Origin: Skeletonema tropicum
Taxonomy: Eukaryota; Bacillariophyta; Thalassiosirophyceae; Thalassiosirales; Thalassiosiraceae
NCBI GenBank assembly: GCA_037178625.1
Contig: CM074145.1
Location: forward strand, 930,001-994,000
DNA length: 64,000 nt
Direction: 5' to 3'
Shown here: piece by piece, positions 29,841 through 38,298 of the stretch
Layout of the letters: the number at the start of each line of letters is the position of its first letter
Numbering within the stretch: position 1 is the first letter of the stretch
The notes under the pieces: generated by a model
What the model saw: only the letters and a program-made list of their open reading frames with translations
What the model was told of the DNA's origin: nothing
The model's database searches: none
Program-made: the position numbers and the translations under genes

Positions 29841-30544
29841 GATATGTGAATACGTTGTAAACTGTGAAGAAAATCAACAAAAAAGTAAAAGAGAACATTG
29901 TTAGTGAGTGATGATGGAGCTGCTGCTGACAAGGAAGATGACGAATATACACGATGATGCGCAATCCACAACACAATCCCCCTCGTTCCATTTCCATCCC
30001 ATCACATCCGTGACGGTTTGTCCTCCTCGCCCTCGTGGACATTTTTCTCTGAGTGTTGTTGCAGGTCACGGAGGGTTACTCTACCGCCACAGCAGCACAG
30101 AGGCACCGCCATGGAGTCAATAGCCTCCTTTGTTGACAGCAGCAATTGTCCGCTAATCCAGCCTGCAATCTGAAACGAGGAGACAACAAACATCATTGCG
30201 ATTCTTACCGGGAGCGTTGTGGACAGTCTGTTGTTATCGGCGTCTTGCACAAAATGTGGAAAATTATGAGTCAGCCGGAGTGAACGAAAAATAAGCAAGT
30301 AAGTAGTAAGTGCTGGGATGTGTGCAAACTGCGACACCGTTGTGCAAATCGCTGGATTTTTTCTTATGCTTGGGGCTCAGGTAAATGAAAGAAAGATTAG
30401 AAGAAAGCGGTACTCTGGTTCATTGGGACAAATTAGTGTTGATTTATCGGTACTCCAAACTGTCTGAAAGAGTAGAGTTGTAGGAGGAAGTGTGAGTGAT
30501 TGTATTGTAACAGAGAAATTTGAAAGTACGTCGGTGGGTACTTA
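29841..30544. promoter_or_regulatory. Upstream region of the lectin gene, copy A
   Basis: No supported gene lies here. Copy B keeps the region almost unchanged (40440-41130), apart from small indels at 30240-30320. An open frame on the minus strand (30002-30337) is interrupted differently in B, which argues against coding. Confidence 0.4.
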
Positions 30545-32382
30545 GCAGTCTTTGCGCTCTACACACGAGACGACTTTATGCCTTTTTGCACATTTACCTA
30601 ACATTACCGGGAATCACTGTACGAATTGTCATTTTGTTGCACATTTCCCCGATGAACGTCTCAGACGGATTCGTGTGGCCACACGAGATCTCGTGTGAGA
30701 TGTGGCCAGCTCACACGAGATTTTGTACAATTTTGTACGGCCATCGCCACACGAATCTATCAAACACCCCCTATGCCCTCCCATCATGGCACTTCTACAC
30801 CCCTAGCTGACCAGCCACCACAACCTCCGGCCACAATGCGTTTGCCTATGTTATGAGCTTCCGTTAGAGCTGCCGGTCGGCGTTGTAGGTGGGGTATTAT
30901 TCAAAATATAGCGTTTTGTGTCGAAAATGAGGACGTCGATCGAAGCATTTATTATTTATGCACATGAAATGTAAGGCGGATAACGCAACAAATCAATGCA
31001 AACCGTGGCGTAAATCGTCTTATGATATGTAAGGAAGGTATCTGCAACATTGTAGAATTATTGGGCGGTCGTAGGTCTCATTTGATACGTTATATTAGAC
31101 CGACTCGCCTGTGCTCGGACGATGCTGCCGACGATGTCATCGTTATATTTAATGGTGTGTTGCCGCTCTGTTACTGACACCGCTACCCCCAATGATCAAC
31201 ACAATAATCATCTTTGATTTGCCGCTCAGGCTGGCTCTCAAAAACTGTTTCTACCAAAATTATCCGTGTTATCTACCTATTTTGGAGGAGGTGATCATGC
31301 TATCCACACATCTGTTGGGTGGTTAATGACGCAATAAAACGGAAAGAGACGATATACCAAGCGAAAGAGTTTGGATTTACACTATTGAGAGCGAGGGGGG
31401 ACAATAGTTTGGTGTCCTCCATCTATATACAAAGAATGTCAGCTCATTATAGTTGAATTGTGTATTGTTGTTCAGATCAAATAATTCCAAAGAACATGCA
31501 CAAACTGTCACCCACTCCAATAATGTTAAACACCAACTGATCATATGCGCTTCACCATCATGGAGAATGGCTTCATAATGTCATGATGGCTAGATTACTT
31601 CGTAAAGAGTATAAATATGCAACAAATTTATCAGCCATACCCTGCAATCACAATCCAAAGAGTTACATTGTTGTCCTGTATCACCTCAGATCAGCTCATC
31701 CACAGTGTTATTTCTCCATATAACGGTTGAAATATCATTGAATAATGAGATATTGTGGCATAGGTGCTGGTATCATATTATTTGGGATCATCTAAGACCC
31801 TTGCAACATATTGTGGGGTGCCGGTGATGTGCGTTCAGTAGGTAAATAATGAGAGTAATATGGATGACTCCTCACCAAAAACATTTGCAACTCCTATAGG
31901 ATAGTTATATGAAGGATATATGAGGGTAATGACCCATTGGTTGAATGATAACATGGAATAAATGACCCGTATTGACCATTTGACGCTCGGTCGAAATACG
32001 GAAACGTACTATTTAGTGAGCAATACGTCGTCACACACTTAATATCGGTACAAATTGATGGGACCATTCGATTCTGCGTTGAAAATTGGTCTAAATACAA
32101 TATCTTGGGTTTGGTAGACGTAAGGTTGCCGGTGTTAAAGGCATTGTACTTGTGGTATCGATCAGTGCTGTCATGGTAAATTGTGATTGTGTGATGAGTC
32201 GTTGTGAGAAAAGTGTGACTGTTTAGTATCTTTTTAGGTCCTGCTTAGATGAGTGTTATCTCGCGTGTTCTCTCTTGTATTCTCGTGTGTACGAGCGTTT
32301 CAGAGCGCAGAGACACAATTACGGATTTTTGTGTGATCGTAGAAAAAAATCCGTCTCGTGTGTAGAGCGCAAAGACAGCCTC
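30545..32382. mobile_element. PIF/Harbinger-like element, 1838 bp, TTA target duplication
   Basis: The ends are inverted repeats (GTCTTTGCGCTCTACACACG on both sides), and TTA flanks the element at 30542-30544 and 32383-32385. Copy B has the uninterrupted site GGGTACTTAGTGTCAC (near 41127-41142). The TTA duplication and G-rich termini (RC of the right end begins GAGGCTGTCTTTG) are typical of PIF/Harbinger. No intact transposase is present. Around 30980-31110 a decayed frame shares RITQQIN, RGVNRLMICKEGICN and ELLGGRR with the element at 25697-27406. Confidence 0.85.
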
Positions 32383-32422
32383 TTAGTGTCACTCTAGAGA
32401 GAAGAAAAAGTGGATTGGAGTA

Positions 32423-32529
32423 CTCCCTCTATCTGTCCCAAAAAAAGGATCTTAACAAAGGAATTAGTATTTCTGATATCTACTTTTTTGTGGGACTACG
32501 ATTCACTCTTTTTTGTGGGACAGAGGGAG
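32423..32529. mobile_element. Stowaway-like MITE (Tc1/mariner type), copy A
   Basis: The termini are CTCCCTCT..GTCCC and GGGACAGAGGGAG, flanked by TA on both sides, with inverted repeats of about 28 bp (..CCACAAAAAAGGATC / ..TTTTTTGTGGG). This is the hallmark of Stowaway MITEs known from plants. Copy A carries a 4-bp insertion in the left terminus relative to B. Confidence 0.85.
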
Positions 32530-32798
32530 TAAGTAGTGAGGGGGCTGTGGTGAGGAACTGTTTGCATTGATTCTCTCTAATACAGAACAGCCCTCTCTAG
32601 GTAGGAGTATTTATGAAATAGACATTAATACAGTCCACAAACCTCTTGGTCCTTTTGGAGCAAGAAAGAAGGTCCATTGAACAGAAAATGACTCGAAATA
32701 ACTCCTGAGTGCCGTTGCTTCAATCCGAGCTTGTTTTTCTGACAATGTCATCAGAGAAAATAGGCGCCTCTACATAGCTCTACATATCAGTAGGTGTC

Positions 32799-33000
32799 CA
32801 CGACGGTTCATCTACGCGTAAATTTGACGGTTAGCGTCTCTCGCGCACACGCGCTTGTTATTTCAAAACTTCTGTAACAGAAAAATGCAATGACACATTA
32901 AAAGACACGCTATCAGCGCTTTTTGTCATTGGTTTTGTCACAATTTGGGATTTTTTGGGATTTTTCAAAAGACGCTAACCGTCGCGGTGAACCGTCGTGT
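32799..33000. mobile_element. ~200-bp MITE with CACGACGGTTCA termini, copy A
   Basis: The left end CACGACGGTTCA plus GACGGTTAGCGTCT is mirrored by AGACGCTAACCGTCG plus TGAACCGTCGTG at the right end. The interior is AT-rich with a TGTAACAGAAA / TTTGTCACAA pair. It has no coding capacity and is present at the same place in copy B. Confidence 0.75.
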
Positions 33001-33085
33001 GTCGGACCGCTACTGATAAGAGATGCCTGTCTTCTCTGAGGGAGATGGGTGCAATGCGGTTTATTAATTACGATAGGTATTGTAT

Positions 33086-33185
33086 CATATCACTTAGGAA
33101 ATTAGGTAAATGTTGCATTATCGCTACCTAGACATCATATCACTTAGGAAATTAGGTAAATGTTGCATTATCGCTACCTAGACAT
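33086..33185. repeat. 50-bp tandem repeat, two perfect copies
   Basis: The unit starting CATATCACTTAGGAAATTAG is present at 33086-33135 and 33136-33185. Copy B retains only the first few bases of one unit (near 45290) because the two copies diverge by indels here. Confidence 0.9.
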
Positions 33186-33362
33186 CATTGAACCAACAAT
33201 TGGAGTCTTCATACGCCGAGGGCAGAACCAAACAGCGTTGCAGTCGGGACCACGGGAGAGGGTTGTCTCTCCTACCACAGCTCGTTTAAAATCCCGGGAT
33301 ATATTGACGTGAATGTCAATAAGCCTGTATACAGGCGAGATATACAAATAACGTCATCTACT

Positions 33363-33996
33363 AAGATATCAATCAAGCAAGCAGATGTCGCCCACTTCAT
33401 CATTAATGCCCCTCGTGCCTCGTCATGTGGTGCGCAAGAGGGTGCCTGTTATCATCATAATATTCAAAGAGGCAAGAAGGGAAACCCGTCCTTCTCCTCT
33501 CCAATGATGATAAAGCTGACATTGTTGTTCTTGGCTCTCTTGTTCAGTGTTGGGTTGAATGTTGAGATACTCGACAATATCAGCTGGCCCTTCATGTATT
33601 ATGAGGAGATGGGTGCAATGCGGTTTATTTACGTTATATACTTATCTATCCAAGATATCAATCAAGCAAGCAGATGTCGCCCACTTCATCATTAATGCCC
33701 CTCGTGCCTCATGTGGTGCGCAAGAGGGCGCCTGTTATCATCATCATATTCAAAGAGGCAAGAAGGGAAACCCGTCCTTCTCCTCTCCAATGATGATAAA
33801 GCTGACATTGTTGTTCTTGGCTCTCTTGTTCAGTGTTGGGTTGAATGTTGAGATACTCGACAATATCAGCTGGCCCTTCATGTATTGGCTCATATCTTCC
33901 ACCATTCCTTTCTTCACATCAAACAAGCTGAATGGTGTGGGCTACAAACGAAGCATCCAGTCCATTGAATTCAATCAATATACCTACTACAATTAA
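33363..33996 (+). other. Duplicated 289-bp-period unit with small signal-peptide-like ORFs
   Basis: A segment of about 235 bp is repeated at 33363 and 33652. Each unit contains ATGATG followed by a strongly hydrophobic start (MMIKLTLLFLALLFSVGLNV) that looks like a signal peptide; the second reads on to TAA 33996 as a peptide of about 67 residues. It could be a small secreted peptide or chance. The same arrangement exists at 45409-46048 in copy B, where the downstream peptide differs by an indel. Confidence 0.35.
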
Positions 33997-34069
33997 TCGG
34001 GACGATTTATATGATGTTATGAAGGATAGGTACTAAGGTTATGAGGTCCTGTTAGACCCAAAAGAACAA

Positions 34070-34136
34070 ATCTGCCATTTAGCCAAATGGCGGCAACCAA
34101 GTGCGCCATTTAGCTAGCTAAATGGCAGAAATGACA
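34070..34136. repeat. Nested palindromes around CTGCCATTTAGC
   Basis: CTGCCATTTAGC at about 34070 and GCTAAATGGCAG at about 34125 are inverted, with additional internal copies (CAAATGGCG, CGCCATTTAGCTAG), so the 67-bp segment can form a branched cruciform. It lies in the spacer between copy A and the Penelope-like element. Confidence 0.6.
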
Positions 34137-34161
34137 CAACCAAAAGACCAAATCGGACCGG

Positions 34162-34269
34162 TCGGCTTCTCTGCCTGTCTCCAAGAAATAAACGTGTGTC
34201 CTTAAAGACGCACTCGCAAACTCAACCAAATGAAGAAACAAACAATTTTAGAAGTGTAACTCAAATCTG
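34162..34269. repeat. 108-bp direct repeat flanking the Penelope-like element, left copy
   Basis: Bases 34162-34269 match 37709-37816 with a single difference seen (CAAATGA versus CATATGA). The repeat brackets the reverse-transcriptase element exactly: the element's 5'-truncated frame begins at the inner edge of the right copy. Confidence 0.9.
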
Positions 34270-34549
34270 GGAGCGAGCGAAGCGAGCGACCTTACTTCTC
34301 TCTATAATCAATATATGAACCAATATCAGATAAAGTGGTATTACTATATTACCGAAGCGTGGATGACTACGCTTTCGAATTAACTTCTTCAGCGGATAGC
34401 AATAGTAATAGTGAGGATAGGCGGCTTTGTCGATGCAAAGTTGCGAGTCATTTAGCTCTCCCTCGTTGACACGAGTTTTCTCCTTGAATGGATACGTGTC
34501 TCTGTGGGGTCATTCCTCGTTATCTAAAATAGGTAAGTTTGTACAATTG

Positions 34550-34604
34550 CTTTCCCTCAGCAAGTGTAGCTGCCGGGTAGGCAGCGGAACAAGCTGAGGG
34601 AAAG
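34550..34604 (-). other. Nested hairpin in the 3' UTR of the Penelope-like element
   Basis: A 12-bp perfect stem (CTTTCCCTCAGC with GCTGAGGGAAAG) encloses a second 6-bp stem with a 5-nt loop (GCTGCC-GGCAGC). It lies 12 bases past the RT stop codon on the sense strand. It is a candidate structured RNA for RT binding or 3' end formation. Confidence 0.6.
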
Positions 34605-34615
34605 GAAGGGGAGGA

Positions 34616-36238
34616 CTACGATTCTGTTGTCCTCCCCAGGTAGGTACTTACCTCCTCACCTCTGTTTTGAAAGAGGGAGGTTTGAGAGACAATATCTCCA
34701 ATGTTTTTTGCTCTCTTATAGCATACTACCATCTTTTCGATTCCGATTGTGTCGCGTAGGGTGGTAGAAAGCTCCTCCTCATATATCTGTTGACAGGTTC
34801 GACTAGGGATGTAATGAGGGTGGAATCGACCGAGTTTCAAATAGATGTTTTTGTCATTATCTGAGGTGGTAGATTCTGAGATGGCTTGGGGCAGTGGAGG
34901 TGGGTTGCAGACTTTGTAGTTTGCATTTACGAACATTCGTTTCAGTTGGTCGAAGTCCCATCCTCTGTCGAGCAAGCGTTGGAAGAATAGTCTTGCTACC
35001 TCGACATAGTCTTTTTTATCGGTGCACTGCCAATAGTATCTCTTGAGTTCGCCAAATATTACCCCTTTCATCGTGTTCCTCTGATGAGCAGAAGATGGCA
35101 GTAGGTAGAGGTAGAGGTTCATTGGCTTTTGGTATGTCTTAGTTGAGACAATACCTTCTGGCGAAATGGAAATGATTAAGTCTAAGAAGATTCCTTTGTC
35201 GGCAGGTTCTTCAACCTTCCAACGGAGGATTCCAAAGTCGTTGATGTCTTGCTTGAGGTCGTGAAAGCGCCTAAGGCTTCCAAGCCATAGGACAGATAGG
35301 TCATCGACGAAACGTGCAAGGTCTTGGATTTCTTCCGAATAGCCAGGGAGGAGTCTAATTTTCTCATGCCAGCCATAGTAAAGGCCAGCGTACATGACTG
35401 CGACTGATGTACCCATCGCAGTGCCACATAGTTGTTTGAAAAAGCAGTCTCCAAATTGGGTAATGTTGTTCTTCATAATAAAGCTCAGAGCTTCCAGAAT
35501 AAGTTTGATGTCCGGGAAGTCGTCTGGAAGTTGGTTGTTTTCTTTCAGATGGTTGAGCCATACTCCGATGATTTCGATGCCATGATTGATAGTGATATTG
35601 TCGTACATGGCGGTAGCATCAGCAGTAATAATCTTCGTCCCTGCTGGCCATTGTTTGTTAGTCAGTCGGGCGTGATATTCTTTGCTGTCTTTGATGTTCG
35701 ACGGAATAAATTGAACAAGTTTTTGCAACTCGTAGTCTAGCCACTTGCTAATACTCTCAGGTCCAGTTCCACATTTAGCGTTAACTGGTCGGAGGGCGGT
35801 AGGTGTTTTATGGACTTTTGCGGTTGCTCTGAATCTTCCTTGCCTGCTACCAGCGGCTTCATAGCACTTGTTGATGTAAATCTTGATGTGCTCTGGGATC
35901 GCTGCTGAGTTCTTGATACTGCCTACTTTATATGCCATCAAATTGAGTTGCCTCCGAAGTGCAATTCGATTGAGGTACTCATATTGGCTCTCCTTCCCAA
36001 GGAAAGCTTTGAGGCACCATCGAATGTATACAGAACGTTCGATAATGGCAGGCCCTAAATTTTTGTCTGCGAAGATAATGATCAGATTGGGGTTGTTCTT
36101 GAGGCTATATAGTACTGAGAACTCTTGTTTAGAAAGATTCGGTTGAGACCATTTACTGGCGAATTTGGCGTGCTCTTGTCTAAGTCGATCTGAGAAACGT
36201 TTGATGCCTGCTTCCACTTCTGCATTAGCTAGGGGTGG
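34616..36238 (-). CDS. Penelope-type reverse transcriptase, C-terminal portion of a split ORF
   Basis: About 540 codons encode the polymerase. Family marks in order are ADKNLGPAI (N-terminal RT motif), AKVHKTPTALRPV (the K.HK..P..RP motif of Penelope RTs), motif A TADATAMYDNI, motif B CGTAMGTSVAV, catalytic FVDD, FLDLIISISPEG and a thumb region TYQKPMNLYLYL..SSAHQRNTMKG. The end KRAKNIGDIVSQTSLF resembles the RP.NLRD.L motif that precedes GIY-YIG in complete elements, but the frame stops soon after. Upstream the frame continues as YDPPLANAEV to the 8-bp target duplication at 36239-36246, where the insertion breaks it. Confidence 0.9.
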   Translation of the reverse strand, partial: PPLANAEVEAGIKRFSDRLRQEHAKFASKWSQPNLSKQEFSVLYSLKNNPNLIIIFADKNLGPAIIERSVYIRWCLKAFLGKESQYEYLNRIALRRQLNLMAYKVGSIKNSAAIPEHIKIYINKCYEAAGSRQGRFRATAKVHKTPTALRPVNAKCGTGPESISKWLDYELQKLVQFIPSNIKDSKEYHARLTNKQWPAGTKIITADATAMYDNITINHGIEIIGVWLNHLKENNQLPDDFPDIKLILEALSFIMKNNITQFGDCFFKQLCGTAMGTSVAVMYAGLYYGWHEKIRLLPGYSEEIQDLARFVDDLSVLWLGSLRRFHDLKQDINDFGILRWKVEEPADKGIFLDLIISISPEGIVSTKTYQKPMNLYLYLLPSSAHQRNTMKGVIFGELKRYYWQCTDKKDYVEVARLFFQRLLDRGWDFDQLKRMFVNANYKVCNPPPLPQAISESTTSDNDKNIYLKLGRFHPHYIPSRTCQQIYEEELSTTLRDTIGIEKMVVCYKRAKNIGDIVSQTSLFQNRGEEVSTYLGRTTES

Positions 36239-36246
36239 GTCGTATC

Positions 36247-37348
36247 AGGAGGGGTGGCCTCGTACGTAGAACCATACTAATTCCGCTAAGTAACCAAGTT
36301 GTCAGCCACGAGACATCGGACAGTTACTCCTGTAACCATTTTTGCTAATAGTGTGGCAGCCACGAGACATCTGAGAGTTACACATGTAACGATTTGGCTG
36401 ACAAGTTTCCCGAGCCACCACCACCGACCATCAAATAAAAATAATAGTGTCCATGAGAGAGAGATTCACCATGGAACATTAAATAGACAACATAGATCAT
36501 CAACAATATGTCGTCAAACAAAATGAAGTATGATGAATGGGCTGACAAGCAGCGTAAAGAGAGAGGGGACACAGTAGAAGTAGGCTCGAAACGATTGAGG
36601 AAGGTAAATCCAAAATATGTCGACAACCAAAAAAGTCACAGAGTATGATTGTTTCCACTTCAATAGAAGAGTTGCAGGATTGTGTACTGACTGCAAGTGC
36701 AAGCCTTGCTTGCACAGAACATGTTATGGGTTCTACAAGCAAAGAAAGGAAAGTGAAATCATTGGTGCAGCGTTGGATAGCTTCTCCGCCCGAACGTATT
36801 AAATCAAATGAAGATGGTGAAGTAGTTGCTGAGGATATTCTCATCGAGAGGGATGTTGTTATTATTGCAAACGTGAAGATTGGAAATGGAGCAAACGCTA
36901 CTACGGTGCAACGACCATTTCGTGTCATGGTGATTCATGATAAACATTACAACAAGTGGATGATAAGTCAATCGTCTAGTAAGAAGTGGGGGAAAGAAGC
37001 AAAGCCATACAAGGTAGACATTCGAATGCTCCGGAAGAATGAAGTTGGTGAGTATGAAGATGTCGAATTATATGATGCAGATTACAACAAGGAAGAGGTT
37101 GCAAAGCGTATTGGAGAGAATTTGATTCTCGATGTAGTTGGAAAGTTGCATGTAATTGGTTGAGTTCATTAATAATGGGGTTATTTCATGTTAGACTTTT
37201 CGTAGAGGTTCAGCCTCCCTACCCATGTAACCCGATGTTACAGATCCTATTACAAGTTTACGTAGGAATTAAATTCCTACGTCATCAGCGAGGAAGCCAG
37301 CAGTTACACATGTAACGATTTCGCGGACAGGTTGAGGCCACCCCTCCT
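36247..37348. mobile_element. 1102-bp TIR DNA transposon nested in the Penelope-like element, 8-bp TSD
   Basis: It has perfect 15-bp terminal inverted repeats (AGGAGGGGTGGCCTC) flanked by the 8-bp direct repeat GTCGTATC at 36239-36246 and 37349-37356. Removing it with one TSD copy rejoins the interrupted RT frame exactly in register, proving insertion. Subterminal palindromes GTTAC-NNNN-GTAAC occur three times. It carries one spliced gene of unknown function instead of a recognisable transposase. The 8-bp TSD suggests hAT or another 8-bp superfamily, though the termini do not start with the usual hAT CAG. Confidence 0.9.
36508..37163 (+). CDS. Unknown protein carried by the nested transposon
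   Basis: ATG 36508 opens a basic N-terminus (MSSNKMKYDEWADKQ). A candidate intron of about 72 bp (GTAAAT at 36604 to TTGCAG at 36675) joins it in phase to the long frame ending at 37163, giving about 194 residues. Without splicing the first frame stops within ATGA at 36645-36648, overlapping a second start. The C-terminal two thirds look like a compact alpha/beta domain (ERDVVIIANVKIGNG, VMVIHDKHYNKWMIS, YKVDIRMLRKNEVGEY) with no match I know. It is not an evident DDE transposase. Confidence 0.55.
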
Positions 37349-37356
37349 GTCGTATC

Positions 37357-37699
37357 GTTCTTCTCGACTTTTCTTAAAATGTAACTTAGGGATATATGGA
37401 TGTTGCGGTTTGGTTGGATCGTCTACATGAATATTCTTCCAGTAGTTTCGATTTCTGATATCCCATCCAAAGTCACCGATGATCTCTTCAATGTTATTAG
37501 TTGGATATGGTGCGAGGATGCCGAAGTTAAGTCCTCTGCCCAGCACCTTTCTAGTTCCGATAGGGAGTTTGGTTGTTGGTTTACACAGATTGTGAAGAGT
37601 GAGATTCTTTGCCGGATTTAGCGCATGTTCCAATGGTAGATGTTCCAGATAATTGATAAGATTTGTGTGTGGTGGGAGCGATGGATCTGCTAGGAAGCC
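37357..37699 (-). CDS. Penelope-like element ORF, N-terminal portion (5'-truncated)
   Basis: The frame runs from the repeat boundary near 37699 (DGFLADPSLPPHTNL) through HALNPAKNLTLHNLC and GTRKVLGRGLNFGILAPYP to KKSREERYD at the target duplication, and continues in register in the RT portion once the inserted transposon is left out. LGRGLNF followed by a proline-rich turn is typical of the pre-RT region of Penelope-like proteins. The original start codon has been lost. Confidence 0.8.
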
Positions 37700-37708
37700 G
37701 TCTCCATA

Positions 37709-37816
37709 TCGGCTTCTCTGCCTGTCTCCAAGAAATAAACGTGTGTCCTTAAAGACGCACTCGCAAACTCAACCATATGAAGAAACAAACAATTTTAGAA
37801 GTGTAACTCAAATCTG
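37709..37816. repeat. 108-bp direct repeat flanking the Penelope-like element, right copy
   Basis: This is the second copy of 34162-34269. From here to copy B at 38060 (243 bp) no gene is seen, only a short open frame that has no support. Confidence 0.9.
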
Positions 37817-38298
37817 TGAAAGGGAATGTTCACTCACGGACAATATTGGGATTGTCACAAATACTTCCGCGAACCGTGGATTCGTGGAAATCGCTTCGCA
37901 ACCACTGAAGATGGCGGCCTTGAGACCGCTCGAAATCAACCTCCATGATTTGGCTCTGCAAGCTACGTGTATCGAACTACTGGATAAGTTATCACTTAGT
38001 AGAACGTGAGTTATATACTTCTTCCTACTATGATTACATTACTCCCCCCCTACTTTAACGTCCATCACTACTCACTATGGATATATGGGACTAGAGCCGC
38101 TCCGAGGACGGATAACTCTAGCCTTCTGAAGAAGCTTGGATATGTATTTACAATCGATCACCCCATCCAACCCAACCTAACCCAACCCAAGCAAACAATG
38201 AGGATGACCTTATTTTGTGAGGCAATCCGATGAATAGCAAAACTTCGCATTACAGCACAACTTTTCATCCCACCCCTGCGCAAACCAAGGCGAAAAAC

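Larger units (their letters stand above)
27399..34044. repeat. Segmental duplication, copy A
   Basis: Bases 27399-34044 match 38060-46122 in direct orientation, nearly identical outside the insertions. Copy A contains the lectin/PS-repeat gene, a 1838-bp insertion (30545-32382), two MITEs shared with B, a 50-bp tandem repeat and a duplicated small-ORF unit. The left boundary falls inside the palindrome that ends the 25697 element; the right boundary is at ..AAGGTTATGA. Confidence 0.95.
34270..37708 (-). mobile_element. Penelope-like retroelement lacking GIY-YIG endonuclease, split by a DNA transposon
   Basis: On the minus strand the element reads N-terminal region (37357-37699), interruption by a 1102-bp insertion, reverse transcriptase (34616-36238) and a 3' UTR of about 345 bp with a strong hairpin. 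It is 5'-truncated at the 108-bp repeat. No GIY-YIG endonuclease coding is found after the RT, which fits endonuclease-deficient Penelope-like elements (the Athena/Coprina type) or a truncated copy. The flanking 108-bp repeats could be pseudo-LTRs or an unusually long target duplication. Confidence 0.85.

Noticed and set aside
32358..32570. 70-residue plus-strand frame over the MITE, and the related frame 41108-41422
   Set aside because: Frames run through MITE and flanking repeat sequence and differ between A and B; no coding signal.
34270..34620. Possible GIY-YIG endonuclease or hammerhead ribozyme for the Penelope-like element
   Set aside because: No GIY/YIG coding in any frame after the RT, and no CTGATGA..GAAA core was found in the repeats or UTR.
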